NCBI GenBank assembly: GCA_023653075.1
Contig: JAMNXQ010000001.1
Location: forward strand, 124,001 to 188,000
DNA: 64,000 bases
Reading direction: 5' to 3'
DNA from: Algoriphagus sp.
Lineage (GTDB): Bacteria > Bacteroidota > Bacteroidia > Cytophagales > Cyclobacteriaceae
Both the position numbers and the translations under genes were made by a program. The notes under the pieces were generated by a model, which saw nothing but the letters and a program-made list of their open reading frames with translations, had not been told where the DNA came from and searched no databases. Position 1 is the stretch's first letter. Each line of letters opens with the position of its first letter. Of this stretch, positions 18,313-28,295 are shown in pieces.

Positions 18313-21258
18313 ATGCCTTCAGACCAGTCCAACCTAATTCCTTTATTAGAACTATTAGCGAGCCAATTGGAGGGAACACTCCACTGGGATCGCCTCACGC
18401 AAACCCTCTACGCCACCGATGCCTCGGTGTATCGAGAGGTACCGCTGGCAGTAGCTTTTCCAAAAACGGAAAAAGATATCCAACGATTGATCCAGTTTGC
18501 CTCTGAAAATGGGACATCCTTGATTCCAAGAACTGCAGGCACCTCGCTTGCGGGGCAATGCGTAGGCAATGGCATCGTAGTGGATGTGTCCACCCACTTC
18601 AATCAAATTCTTGAAATCAACGCTGACGAACGTTGGGTACGGGTGCAGCCTGGAGTGGTGCGCGATGAATTGAATCGCTTTTTGAAGACTTATGGTCTTT
18701 TTTTCTCGCCCATCACCTCTACCGCCAATCGGGCGATGATTGGGGGAATGGTGGGCAACAATTCCTCGGGTACTACCTCGATTGTGTACGGAGTTACCCG
18801 TGATAAAGTAATTTCTCTCAATACCATCCTCAGTGATGGGAAAAAGGTGTTGTTTCGAGAGCTTTCTCCCGATGATTTTAAACGCAAGTGTGGACAAAAG
18901 GATTTAGAAGGCACGCTGTATCGCCAGGCATTTGAAGAGCTAAGCCTTCCTGAGGCTAGAGCTGAAATTCATGCCCAGTTCCCTAAGAAGTCCATTCATC
19001 GTCGAAATACGGGGTATGCCGTTGACGAATTGCTGAAGGCATCCCAGTTTGAGGGAACCGCGAATTTCAATTTTTGCAAACTCTTGGCTGGTTCGGAAGG
19101 CACCTTAGCCTTCACTACCGAAATCAAGTTGAGCCTAGATCCACTTCCGGATCCCATCGAAATTGTGGTGGCGGCTCATTTTGAATCCATTCACGAAAGC
19201 ATGAAATCTGCCCAGGTGGCGATGAAGCATGAGGTAACGGCTGTGGAGTTGATGGATAAAATCATCTTGGACTGCACCAAAGAAAGCATTGAGTACTCCA
19301 AAAATCGCTATTTCGTGGAGGGGGATCCCAAAGCCTTGTTGATGATCGAGTTTCGAGGAAAGACGCTGGAAGCAGCCATGGCGAAAGGTGAGGCCTTGGT
19401 GGCTGACTTGAAGACTGCAGGCTATGGCTATGCCTACCCAATCATCGAACCGGAGAAAGTGGCCTCTGCCTGGGCCTTACGGGCAGCAGGGTTAGGTCTA
19501 TTGGGGAATATTCCTGGCGATCCCAAGGCGGTGGCCTGCATCGAAGATACAGCAGTAGCTATTGAAGATCTGGCAGATTACATCGATGAAATGGATGGAA
19601 TTTTGGAAGGATTCAACCAAAGTCCGGTGCATTACGCGCATGCGGGGGCCGGAGAGATTCACATGCGCCCCATTCTGGATTTGAAGAAGGCCGCAGATGT
19701 AGAGGAGTTTTATCAGATCTCACTTGCTTCTGCCAAACTGGTGAAGAAGTACCAAGGTTCCCTTTCCGGGGAGCATGGGGATGGGCGTGTACGAGCTGCC
19801 TTCATCCCGCTAATGGTAGGAGAAAAGAATTACGAGCTCTTTCGCCGCATCAAATATACCTGGGATCCTCAAAATATTTTTAACCCAGGAAAGATTGTAG
19901 ATGCTGCTCCGATGAACCAGTTTCTTCGCTACGAGATTGGTATGCATACTCCGGAACCCGAGACCATTTTTGATTTTTCAGCAGCAGGAGGTATTCTGAG
20001 ATTGGCGGAGAAATGCAATGGCTCGGGCGATTGTCGTAAGCTGCCTGGTTCCGGAGGCACCATGTGTCCTTCCTTTATGGCTACGCGAAACGAGCGGGAT
20101 TCTGTTCGTGGACGTGCCAATACGCTTCGTGAGTTTCTGACCCTGGATAAAAAAGAGAATGCCTTTGATCATCCAGAGATCAAAGAAGCCTTGGGTTTGT
20201 GTTTGAGCTGCAAGGGATGTACGGCCGAGTGTCCTTCCAACGTGGACATGTCCAGCATGAAAGCCGAGTTTCTGTACCAATACCAGAAGACTCATGGCAT
20301 ACCTTTGCGATCTAGGGCATTTGCATACATCAATGAATTGAATAGGTTAGGGTCATTGGTGCCGATAGTTTCTAATTTCTTTTTGACCAATTCCCTCACA
20401 GGAGGGCTATTGAAGGCTTTTTTAGGAGTAGCTCCTAATCGCAACCTGCCAGAAATTAGTTCGGTCAGTTTGCGGGCTTGGTATAAGGAAAACTATGCCA
20501 TTCTTCCAGCCCCAGCCAAGATGATTAAGTCCGTGTATTTTTTTGTGGATGAGTTTACCAACTACAACGATACCCAAATCGGAATCAAGGCCATTTCCTT
20601 ACTCAAGAAGTTGGGCTATGAGGTCAAGGTTGTAAACCACGAGGAGAGTGGCCGTTCTGCACTATCCAAGGGATTGTTGCTCAAAGCAAAAAAGCATGCC
20701 GAGGCCAATGTCCGCATTTTTGAAAAACTGATAGATGGGAATACGCCGCTGATCGGTTTGGAACCTTCGGCGATCTTAAGTTTCCGGGATGAGTATCCAC
20801 GGATCGTGGGCCCAGAATGGGTGGAAGGAGCGAAGAAACTCAAGTTTCACGTACAATTGATCGATGAGTTTTTGGGTAAGGAGGTGGCTGCAGGCAATAT
20901 CAAGCCTGAGGAGTTTACCACGCGTTCGGAAAAGATCAAATTACATGGCCATTGCCATCAGAAGGCACTTTCTTCGCTTTCTTGGACTCAAAAGATTCTT
21001 TCCCTTCCAGTAAATTATGTGGTAGAAACGATTCCAAGCGGCTGCTGTGGGATGGCGGGTTCATTTGGTTATGAGGCTGAGCATTACGATGTTTCCCAGC
21101 AAATTGGGGAGTTGATCTTGTTCCCATCGGTAAGGAAGGCGGAGGTAGATACGCTGATCGCAGCTCCCGGAACCTCCTGTAGACATCAGATTGCAGATGG
21201 TACGGGTAGAAAGGCTTTGCATCCCATTGAGATTTTGTGGTATGCCTTAAAGCGCTAA
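18313..21258 (+). CDS. FAD-binding oxidase / Fe-S (CCG-domain) fusion, D-2-hydroxyacid dehydrogenase-like (track ORF begins at 18274)
   Basis: PRTAGTSLAGQCVGNGIVVDVS FAD-binding; SGEHGDGRVRAAFI; LCLSCKGCTAECPSNVDMSSMKAEF 4Fe-4S; HGHCHQKAL and GCCGMAGSFGYE CCG motif. Confidence 0.92.
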   Translation: MPSDQSNLIPLLELLASQLEGTLHWDRLTQTLYATDASVYREVPLAVAFPKTEKDIQRLIQFASENGTSLIPRTAGTSLAGQCVGNGIVVDVSTHFNQILEINADERWVRVQPGVVRDELNRFLKTYGLFFSPITSTANRAMIGGMVGNNSSGTTSIVYGVTRDKVISLNTILSDGKKVLFRELSPDDFKRKCGQKDLEGTLYRQAFEELSLPEARAEIHAQFPKKSIHRRNTGYAVDELLKASQFEGTANFNFCKLLAGSEGTLAFTTEIKLSLDPLPDPIEIVVAAHFESIHESMKSAQVAMKHEVTAVELMDKIILDCTKESIEYSKNRYFVEGDPKALLMIEFRGKTLEAAMAKGEALVADLKTAGYGYAYPIIEPEKVASAWALRAAGLGLLGNIPGDPKAVACIEDTAVAIEDLADYIDEMDGILEGFNQSPVHYAHAGAGEIHMRPILDLKKAADVEEFYQISLASAKLVKKYQGSLSGEHGDGRVRAAFIPLMVGEKNYELFRRIKYTWDPQNIFNPGKIVDAAPMNQFLRYEIGMHTPEPETIFDFSAAGGILRLAEKCNGSGDCRKLPGSGGTMCPSFMATRNERDSVRGRANTLREFLTLDKKENAFDHPEIKEALGLCLSCKGCTAECPSNVDMSSMKAEFLYQYQKTHGIPLRSRAFAYINELNRLGSLVPIVSNFFLTNSLTGGLLKAFLGVAPNRNLPEISSVSLRAWYKENYAILPAPAKMIKSVYFFVDEFTNYNDTQIGIKAISLLKKLGYEVKVVNHEESGRSALSKGLLLKAKKHAEANVRIFEKLIDGNTPLIGLEPSAILSFRDEYPRIVGPEWVEGAKKLKFHVQLIDEFLGKEVAAGNIKPEEFTTRSEKIKLHGHCHQKALSSLSWTQKILSLPVNYVVETIPSGCCGMAGSFGYEAEHYDVSQQIGELILFPSVRKAEVDTLIAAPGTSCRHQIADGTGRKALHPIEILWYALKR

Positions 21259-21379
21259 TTCAAAATAAGGCTTCCCTCAGCTTCTTACTTTTTTCTAAGA
21301 TTGACAATTCTTGTCAAAAAATGGCGTCCCCAAATGGATTACGTCATCGGTTTCCTATATTCGAATTGAATTTTTTTCT

Positions 21380-24300
21380 ATGGCAAAACCCTTTTTACTC
21401 TACAGATCTTCAGCTGGTTCAGGAAAGACCTATACGCTCACCTTGGAATACCTCAAGTTGGCCTTGAGAAATCCCCAATCCGGATTCCGACAGATTCTGG
21501 CCGTGACCTTTACCAATAAGGCTACTCAGGAGATGAAGGAGCGAATTGTGGAGGAATTGGAGCGATTGAGCGAGGGGGTCAATCCAACAGAATTCCTGGA
21601 TCAAGAATTAATGGATCAGCTGGGTTTGGACCCACCGCAATTGATGGAACGTGCAAGAGCGACGCTTCTTCAGGTGTTGCACGGGTATGGTCATTTTTCG
21701 GTGAGTACCATCGATTCCTTTTTTCAAAAGGTTATCCGCTCTTTTGCTAGAGAACTAGATCTGCAAGCCAAGTTTGACCTAGAGATGGATACCGATGCAG
21801 TTTTAGACAAGTTGGTAGATCGTATTGTAGAGAAGGTGACTGAAGATCAGCCGCTACGCAATTGGTTGATCGGATACGCTGAAGAGCAGTTGTTGGACGG
21901 TAAATCCTGGGATATTCGTGAAGGAATTAAAGGCCTGGGTAAGGAGATTTTTCAAGAACGATTCAAGGCATTCCGTGCGGTTTTCCAAGAAAGTGTGGGA
22001 CAGGAGGGATTTTTACCCGAACTCAAAGCACAGATTTCTCGTGTTCGTCAGGAATTGATTGCGGAGGGCAAAATGCAATGGAAGCATGCAGAGGCTATTC
22101 GGATCCAATTTGGGTTGGAATGGACTGATTTTAAAAACGGAGGCAGAAGTTTTGCAAAAAAATTCGGAAGCTTGGGTGATTCGCAACTGCCTTTTCCCGA
22201 ACTCACGGCTCCCATGTTGCGGGATTTGCCCGAGGTGAGCAACTGGTTTACCAATAAATCCCCACATGAATCCGCTATTCGCGGGGCTTTTGCAGCGGGA
22301 TTGGGGGATTTGCTGTTTTCCTGGTCCCAAAAGTTGAAGGTCTGGAATACCTATACTTCCCTTCAAAGAAACTTAAATGCTTTTGGGGTATTCCGAAATC
22401 TACTTGTAGAATTACGCGACTTGAAAGATGAGGAGGGAATTTTATTGATTTCAGATGTAAATGATTTTTTGGCCGAGATCACTCGGGAAAATGAAGCTCC
22501 TTTCTTGTATGAAAAAATTGGAAGTCAGTACCAGCACTTTTTGATCGACGAGTTTCAGGATACTTCCGAATTCCAATGGTTGAGTTTCAAGCCCTTGCTG
22601 GAAAATTCCTTGGCTTCGGGCAACACCAATCTATTGGTAGGAGATGTGAAGCAGTCCATCTACCGTTGGCGAGGAGGAAAATTAGAGCTTTTGCTTTCCG
22701 AAGTGCAGGAGCAAATTCCTCCAGATTTTGTGGAAGTGAAGAATCTCAACGTCAACTACCGTAGTTTGCCAGGGATCATTGCTTTTAACAACGCCGTCTT
22801 TCAGCAATTACCGGGATGGATGGAGCGGGGAATGGGAAATCACTATGAGCTTGATCCTGAAAACAAGTTGTCACTCGCTTTTGAGGGTGTCGCACAGGAG
22901 GTTCCTAAAAAGAAAAAGGAGGCTCCATTTCATGGAAAAATTCTTTTCCAATTTTCTGAGAAAAGTAGTTCAGAAAAGTCCCTGGAAGAGGACAACGAGG
23001 AGGAGGAGGGTGTAGAACAGGCTGTATTGGAAAAGCTTCCTACCCTGGTGATGCACTTACAGGATCAGGGCTACGCCTTGCGGGATATTGCCTTTTTGGT
23101 ACGCACCAATGGGCAGGGAGCTATTTTGGCTGATCGAATGCTGGAGGTGCAGCGGGAACAAGTGGGTACAGATTACCGCTTTGATGTGCTCTCTGAAGAG
23201 TCTCTGTTTATTGATAAATCTATAGCGGTCAAATGCGTGGTTGGATTTTTGACCTACCTAAGTGATCCTTCGGACCGCGTGGCCCTAAAAACCTTTTGGC
23301 AATTTTATGCTTTGGTGCACGACATTTCCTTGAGTCATGAGTTGTTTTTTGTTGGAGGTTTAGCCTCTGAATTACAAGAAAAGGAAGAAGAATTGTTGGC
23401 TAGACAAGTTAGTTTCCAACAGATGCCCTTGATGGAATTGGTAGAGCAGGTGCTTACTTTTTTGGGTTTGACGCAAAATCAACAGGATCTGAGTTATGTC
23501 TCTGGCTTTAAGGAAGCAGTGTTTGACTATGTAAAAAAGAATCGGGCAGACCTGCTTGGCTTTTTGGATTGGTGGGAGCTCAACAAGAAGAAGCGCACCG
23601 TAAAAATCCCGGAAGACCACGATGCGATGCGAATTTTGACCATTCACAAGTCCAAAGGACTTCAATTCAAAGTGGTTATTATCCCTTTTTTGGATTGGGG
23701 GATAGTTTCTTCTGGGCTTCAAGCACCGGTGTTATGGGCTCCCTTTGCTACTGATTCAGGTGTACAAACGGTGGTTCCTTTGACACACCAAAAGCTCTTG
23801 AAAAACAGCCATTTCGAAGGTGCCTACGATGAGGAGGTTCGCTTGTCCTATTTGGATTCGCTCAATATGCTCTATGTGGCTTTTACTCGTGCTGAAGAAG
23901 CCCTTTTTGGTTTTGGAACCTATTCGATCTCAAAAAGTAAAAAGGAAATTTCCCCTACTCGAACAGGAAACCTTCTGTATTCCTTTTTTTCGGGAGGGTT
24001 CAACTTCTTGGAAGGTTCAAGCTCCTCCTGGAATCCAGATACCTTGACTTTTGCTTGGGGAGATTGGCCTAAAGCCAAGAAACAGGAAAAAATAGTAGCT
24101 TCAGCAGGTTCTTCCCTTCGCTGGGATTGCATGGATTGGAAGTCCAAACTGCAAACCAAAAGGTATCCTTGGGATTTTTCTTCGGAAGGCATTCGTGCGC
24201 GCGAGCAGCGAGATTTTGGGATCATCATTCACGACATTTTGGCTGAAGCAAAGGGCTTGGAGGATGCCAATCAGCTGGTCCGGAAATATACATTTGAGGG

Positions 24301-24625
24301 AAGGTGGGAAGAAGCGGTCGCCTTGGAGATTCATCAAAAGTTAGCTCAACTTTTCACCTTGCCACAAGTGAAGGCTTGGTTTGACCCGAATTTACCGACA
24401 CTGACCGAACAGGGGATCTTAGTTCCTGGAGGCGCTCAAAAGCGTCCGGATCGAATTTTGATCCGAAAAGACGAGGCACTTGTGATTGATTTCAAAACTG
24501 GTGTCAAGCGCGAATCGCATGCACATCAGGTATACGAATACATGGAATTAGTCAAAACCTTGACCCATCTCCCAGTCAAAGGATACCTCTGTTACCTTGA
24601 GCCAACTGAAATTATCGCGCTATGA
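21380..24625 (+). CDS. addA: UvrD/Rep-type helicase with C-terminal PD-(D/E)XK nuclease, AddA-like (track ORF begins at 21311)
   Basis: LLYRSSAGSGKTYTLTLEYLKLAL Walker A; FLIDEFQDTSEFQW; GDVKQSIYRWRGG; ILTIHKSKGLQFKVVIIPF; C-term RPDRILIRKDEALVIDFKTG. Confidence 0.9.
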   Translation: MAKPFLLYRSSAGSGKTYTLTLEYLKLALRNPQSGFRQILAVTFTNKATQEMKERIVEELERLSEGVNPTEFLDQELMDQLGLDPPQLMERARATLLQVLHGYGHFSVSTIDSFFQKVIRSFARELDLQAKFDLEMDTDAVLDKLVDRIVEKVTEDQPLRNWLIGYAEEQLLDGKSWDIREGIKGLGKEIFQERFKAFRAVFQESVGQEGFLPELKAQISRVRQELIAEGKMQWKHAEAIRIQFGLEWTDFKNGGRSFAKKFGSLGDSQLPFPELTAPMLRDLPEVSNWFTNKSPHESAIRGAFAAGLGDLLFSWSQKLKVWNTYTSLQRNLNAFGVFRNLLVELRDLKDEEGILLISDVNDFLAEITRENEAPFLYEKIGSQYQHFLIDEFQDTSEFQWLSFKPLLENSLASGNTNLLVGDVKQSIYRWRGGKLELLLSEVQEQIPPDFVEVKNLNVNYRSLPGIIAFNNAVFQQLPGWMERGMGNHYELDPENKLSLAFEGVAQEVPKKKKEAPFHGKILFQFSEKSSSEKSLEEDNEEEEGVEQAVLEKLPTLVMHLQDQGYALRDIAFLVRTNGQGAILADRMLEVQREQVGTDYRFDVLSEESLFIDKSIAVKCVVGFLTYLSDPSDRVALKTFWQFYALVHDISLSHELFFVGGLASELQEKEEELLARQVSFQQMPLMELVEQVLTFLGLTQNQQDLSYVSGFKEAVFDYVKKNRADLLGFLDWWELNKKKRTVKIPEDHDAMRILTIHKSKGLQFKVVIIPFLDWGIVSSGLQAPVLWAPFATDSGVQTVVPLTHQKLLKNSHFEGAYDEEVRLSYLDSLNMLYVAFTRAEEALFGFGTYSISKSKKEISPTRTGNLLYSFFSGGFNFLEGSSSSWNPDTLTFAWGDWPKAKKQEKIVASAGSSLRWDCMDWKSKLQTKRYPWDFSSEGIRAREQRDFGIIIHDILAEAKGLEDANQLVRKYTFEGRWEEAVALEIHQKLAQLFTLPQVKAWFDPNLPTLTEQGILVPGGAQKRPDRILIRKDEALVIDFKTGVKRESHAHQVYEYMELVKTLTHLPVKGYLCYLEPTEIIAL

Positions 24626-27459
24626 TCCCTTTTTTGAAAGAAACAGCTCAACAGCTTTTAGACTCCGGAAGGGATTTGAAAGACCTTCGGGTGGTATTGC
24701 CCAACCGTCGAGCAGGACTATTTTTTACCAAGTACTTGGGGGAATTGATCCAGCAACCTGTCTGGATGCCGGAGGTAGTGACGATTGAGCAGCTTGTGTA
24801 CCAATTGGCAGGAAATACGCCCTCGGATGACCTTACTTTGGTGTTTGAACTGTATGAGGAGTACCGCAGCCTGCAAAAAGAGGCGGAGCCTTTTGATCGA
24901 TTTTACCATTGGGGTGAGTTGATCTTGAAGGACTTCAATGACTTGGATCAATTCTTGGCTCCTGTAAAGCAGGTGTATGCCCAACTAGCAGAAATTAAGG
25001 AATTTGAGTCGGACTTGAGTTTCCTTACCGAGGAGCAATTGGCACTAATCGCTCAATTTTGGAAGGCCTTCGAGCGTCAGAATGAAACAGAAAAAGAGCG
25101 TTTCCTCAAGTTTTGGCAAATTTTAGGAGCGCTTTATGAAGGATTTCAAGTGCGATTGCAAACCTCTGGAAAGGCTTATGGGGGTCAGCTGTATCGACAA
25201 GTGGCATCTACCAGGGAGGGGATAGCCAAACCGGACAAGCACCTAATTTTTATTGGCTTCAATGCGTTTACGCTGGCAGAGGAGAAGATTATTACTCATT
25301 TCATTACCGCTTTTGGGGCAGAGATTTTTTGGGATGTAGATGCGTATTACCTGGACGATCGATTGCAAGAGGCGGGTTTATTTTTCAGAGATTACAGGAA
25401 AGACTCGGTATTGGGCAACACATTCCCTGGGCGAATTCCTGCTGAAATCAAAAGGAAAGGATCTCAAATCCATACGCATGCAATCCCTTTAAAAACGAAT
25501 CAGGCCAACCTGGTGGGTAAACTATTGGAGCAGGTGGGTGCGAATGAGCCCTTAGAAGAAACAGTCATTATTCTTCCAGATGAACAGTTACTTTTTCCTG
25601 TTTTGCACCAGCTGCCGGAAGTAATTCTGAAACTCAATGTGACCATGGGCTATCCCATGCGAAATGCGCCGATTTATGCTTTTTTGGATACCGTATTGGA
25701 TTTGCAGCGCCATTCCAAACTGAAAGAAGGGAAGGTGACCTTCTACCACAAACCCGTTTTGGAACTTCTGGCCTATTCCTATTTACAGGCAGCAGATGGA
25801 GCTTGGTCTACCGAAGCAGCTTCCAAAATCCAAACCGAAAACTGGGTAGATGTCCCCGAGGAACTGGTCAGTAAAGAAAACACCCTTTTTGGGTTGGTCT
25901 TCCAAAAAGTAGCAGGAGAATCGCTAATCGACTACCTGATTGCAATCATTGAACATTTGGCAAAGGAGTTACAAGAGGATCCTACCCAAAAAAGCTACTT
26001 GTTTCAAGCTTTCAAGCAACTGAATCGAGTAAAGGGAATATTCGCGGTTTCCGGCGGCAAAGGGCTAAAAGTTGAATTCCTACTCAGTTTATTCCGAAAG
26101 CTTTTCCGCGATCTCAAGTTGCCCTTTGAAGGGGAGCCACTTCAAGGCTTGCAAGTGATGGGGGTACTCGAGTCTCGAAACTTGGATTTTAGACGGGTGA
26201 TTATTTGCGATGTGAATGAGGGTAGTTTTCCTCCTGGTGGGGGAATTCAATCCATGATTCCCATGAATCTTCGTAAGGCATTCCGTCTGCCCGTGCAGGA
26301 GCAAAATGATGCCATTTATGCGTATACCTTTTACCGTTTGCTGCATCGTGCAGAGGAGGTACATCTAATTTATACCACGGCTGGGGACCAAGGCAAGGCC
26401 AGTGAAATGAGCCGATTTATTCAGCAGATGCGGGTAGAATTGCCAATTGCAAAACCAGAATCCGTATTGGTTCCAGTAAATCTCAACCCAAATCAACCCA
26501 TTATCCTTGCAAAGACTTCTGCCATGCTGGCAAGTTTGGCTCGCTATTTCAAGCCTAGGGGTGGAGGAGAAGCCGAAAAGAAGTTTTCAGCCTCTGCACT
26601 CAATATGTATTTGGATTGTCGACTACGGTTTTACCTGCGCTATGTGGCCGAATTGAAAGAAAAAGAGCAGGTGGTCACCACAATTGACCCCATGACTTTT
26701 GGTACGCTGTTGCACAAGGGAATTGAGTTGCTGTACGCGATTCCTGAAGGAATGGAGTTCCGCGACCTTGACGGGCATGAAATAAACCGCTTGTTGCCAC
26801 AAGTTCCGAAGGCTGTGGATCAAGCCTTGCGCGAGCTATACAAAAAAGAGGAAGGGGAGGAGCTCCTGCTGACGGGCCAATTGCAGATAGCTCGGCAGGT
26901 ATTGACCAAGTACATGGAGGCCGTACTCGCTTACGACCAGCGAAATGGCCCCTTTAGAATTATTGGATTGGAAAAAGAGCACCTAGCACATCTTTCCATT
27001 GAAACGGAGGAGGGAACCAAAGAAGTAGCCTTGGGTGGAGTGATTGATCGGATTGATCTCAGAGATTCCTCAGTTCGCCTATTGGATTACAAAACAGGCA
27101 AGGATACCAAAAAGATTTCTAGCATAGCTTCCCTATTTGATCGAGAGGATAAGAAAAGAAACAAGGCAGCCTTGCAAACTTTTCTCTACGCATTCTTCTA
27201 CAAATACCAACATCCAGAAAACCAGCTCCCCCTAAAACCGGGGATCATCAACATCAAAGAAATCTATTCCCAGGACTTCAATCCCTACCTTCAATTGGAT
27301 AAATCTGAGGTAAATGATTACCGAGAATTTGCCGAGGAATATGAGCAGAGACTTCGTGGACTTTTAGAGGAAATTATAAATCCCAAAGTTCCTTTTGACC
27401 AAACCGAGGATAAGAAAAAGTGTGAGTTTTGTGCCTACAAAGAACTCTGTGGGAGGTAG
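24622..27459 (+). CDS. addB: AddB-like PD-(D/E)XK nuclease with predicted 4-Cys Fe-S cluster
   Basis: GVIDRIDLRDSSVRLLDYKTG nuclease motif; Cys in YLDCRLRFYLRYV and C-terminal CEFCAYKELC; 4-nt overlap with addA-like gene. Confidence 0.88.
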   Translation: MIPFLKETAQQLLDSGRDLKDLRVVLPNRRAGLFFTKYLGELIQQPVWMPEVVTIEQLVYQLAGNTPSDDLTLVFELYEEYRSLQKEAEPFDRFYHWGELILKDFNDLDQFLAPVKQVYAQLAEIKEFESDLSFLTEEQLALIAQFWKAFERQNETEKERFLKFWQILGALYEGFQVRLQTSGKAYGGQLYRQVASTREGIAKPDKHLIFIGFNAFTLAEEKIITHFITAFGAEIFWDVDAYYLDDRLQEAGLFFRDYRKDSVLGNTFPGRIPAEIKRKGSQIHTHAIPLKTNQANLVGKLLEQVGANEPLEETVIILPDEQLLFPVLHQLPEVILKLNVTMGYPMRNAPIYAFLDTVLDLQRHSKLKEGKVTFYHKPVLELLAYSYLQAADGAWSTEAASKIQTENWVDVPEELVSKENTLFGLVFQKVAGESLIDYLIAIIEHLAKELQEDPTQKSYLFQAFKQLNRVKGIFAVSGGKGLKVEFLLSLFRKLFRDLKLPFEGEPLQGLQVMGVLESRNLDFRRVIICDVNEGSFPPGGGIQSMIPMNLRKAFRLPVQEQNDAIYAYTFYRLLHRAEEVHLIYTTAGDQGKASEMSRFIQQMRVELPIAKPESVLVPVNLNPNQPIILAKTSAMLASLARYFKPRGGGEAEKKFSASALNMYLDCRLRFYLRYVAELKEKEQVVTTIDPMTFGTLLHKGIELLYAIPEGMEFRDLDGHEINRLLPQVPKAVDQALRELYKKEEGEELLLTGQLQIARQVLTKYMEAVLAYDQRNGPFRIIGLEKEHLAHLSIETEEGTKEVALGGVIDRIDLRDSSVRLLDYKTGKDTKKISSIASLFDREDKKRNKAALQTFLYAFFYKYQHPENQLPLKPGIINIKEIYSQDFNPYLQLDKSEVNDYREFAEEYEQRLRGLLEEIINPKVPFDQTEDKKKCEFCAYKELCGR

Positions 27460-27689
27460 AAAAATTACCTACAATCTCAGCGCAACGGCTTGCCAGTTTT
27501 ATTCCTAAAAAAGGGTAGGAGAGTCTTAAGAGTTAAGTGGAGATTTTTCCCGGTAGAGCAAACCTTGAACCCGATTTTTGGTCCAATTGTTGATTGAAGT
27601 TTTAGTCAAACTGCTGAGTTTTTTGTAGAAGGATTTGGACGTTTTTAGTGCAGATTTAGTCTTCCAATTTATAGAAACCTGCCTTTGGG

Positions 27690-27737
27690 ACACGCAAGGT
27701 GTCGAATGAGCTGCCCTAGTGAAGAGCTCAGTTTTTT
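27690..27737 (+). terminator. Tandem hairpins followed by T tract; candidate terminator of an unannotated transcript
   Basis: GACAC-GCAAG-GTGTC then TGAGCT-GCCCTAGTGAAG-AGCTCA-G-TTTTTT, ~230 bp from the nearest upstream stop codon. Confidence 0.5.
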
Positions 27738-28270
27738 AATTCAATAAATAGTTTGGATATAAAAATTCAAACTACTGATTTTGAATTGATTATAAATCAT
27801 TTAAGGAAACCTAAATTAGTTTAATCTAAAAAAATTAGGTAAATCTAAAAATTAATTTATCCTCAAACATTCCATTTTTTTGTCGATTTTGTTCTTTTCG
27901 ATTCTTGTCATTTTATGAAAGACTAGCATCAATTTTTTTTAGCGCCCAATTCTGGTTCAATCAAGATTTCTGTGTAGGGATGCGAGGCTTGAATCAATTC
28001 TTACTTTAGCTCCATCTTGGCCTTGTTTTAGGGGCTCACTCGGTTGAACAAAAGTGCGAGTAAGAGGATGCGGCAGCAGGAGGTTCTGAGCCTTTTGAGA
28101 GTCTAAAAGTCATCGAATTTTCCTTTTCTATTTTTTTACTTGCAGGTTGATTTTTTTAGGTAACCCTCACCTATTGACTATTAGATCGCTGGGTTTTTGC
28201 TTTAGTTTTTGTTTCCTTTTTTTGCGGTATCAATTGCAGCTTATTGGCGAATCCTTTGAATTTTATTCCT

Positions 28271-28278
28271 TATTTTTG
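28271..28278 (+). promoter_or_regulatory. Candidate -7 element TATTTTTG upstream of mlaE-like gene
   Basis: Exact TAnnTTTG match; ends on the GTG used as start in the ORF track, favouring the ATG at 28296. Confidence 0.35.
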
Positions 28279-28295
28279 TGCCTCTGAATACGACT

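Noticed and set aside
18355-18897. 180-aa minus-strand ORF inside the FAD/Fe-S oxidase
   Set aside because: Antisense to the conserved FAD-binding domain; low-complexity shadow translation
21380-27459. Helicase + nuclease pair considered as an anti-phage system
   Set aside because: Motif layout matches housekeeping AddAB recombination machinery; flanking genes are core metabolism
27460-28277. Possible tmRNA, RNase P, SRP RNA or 6S RNA
   Set aside because: None of the diagnostic conserved sequences I know for these RNAs could be found by eye on either strand
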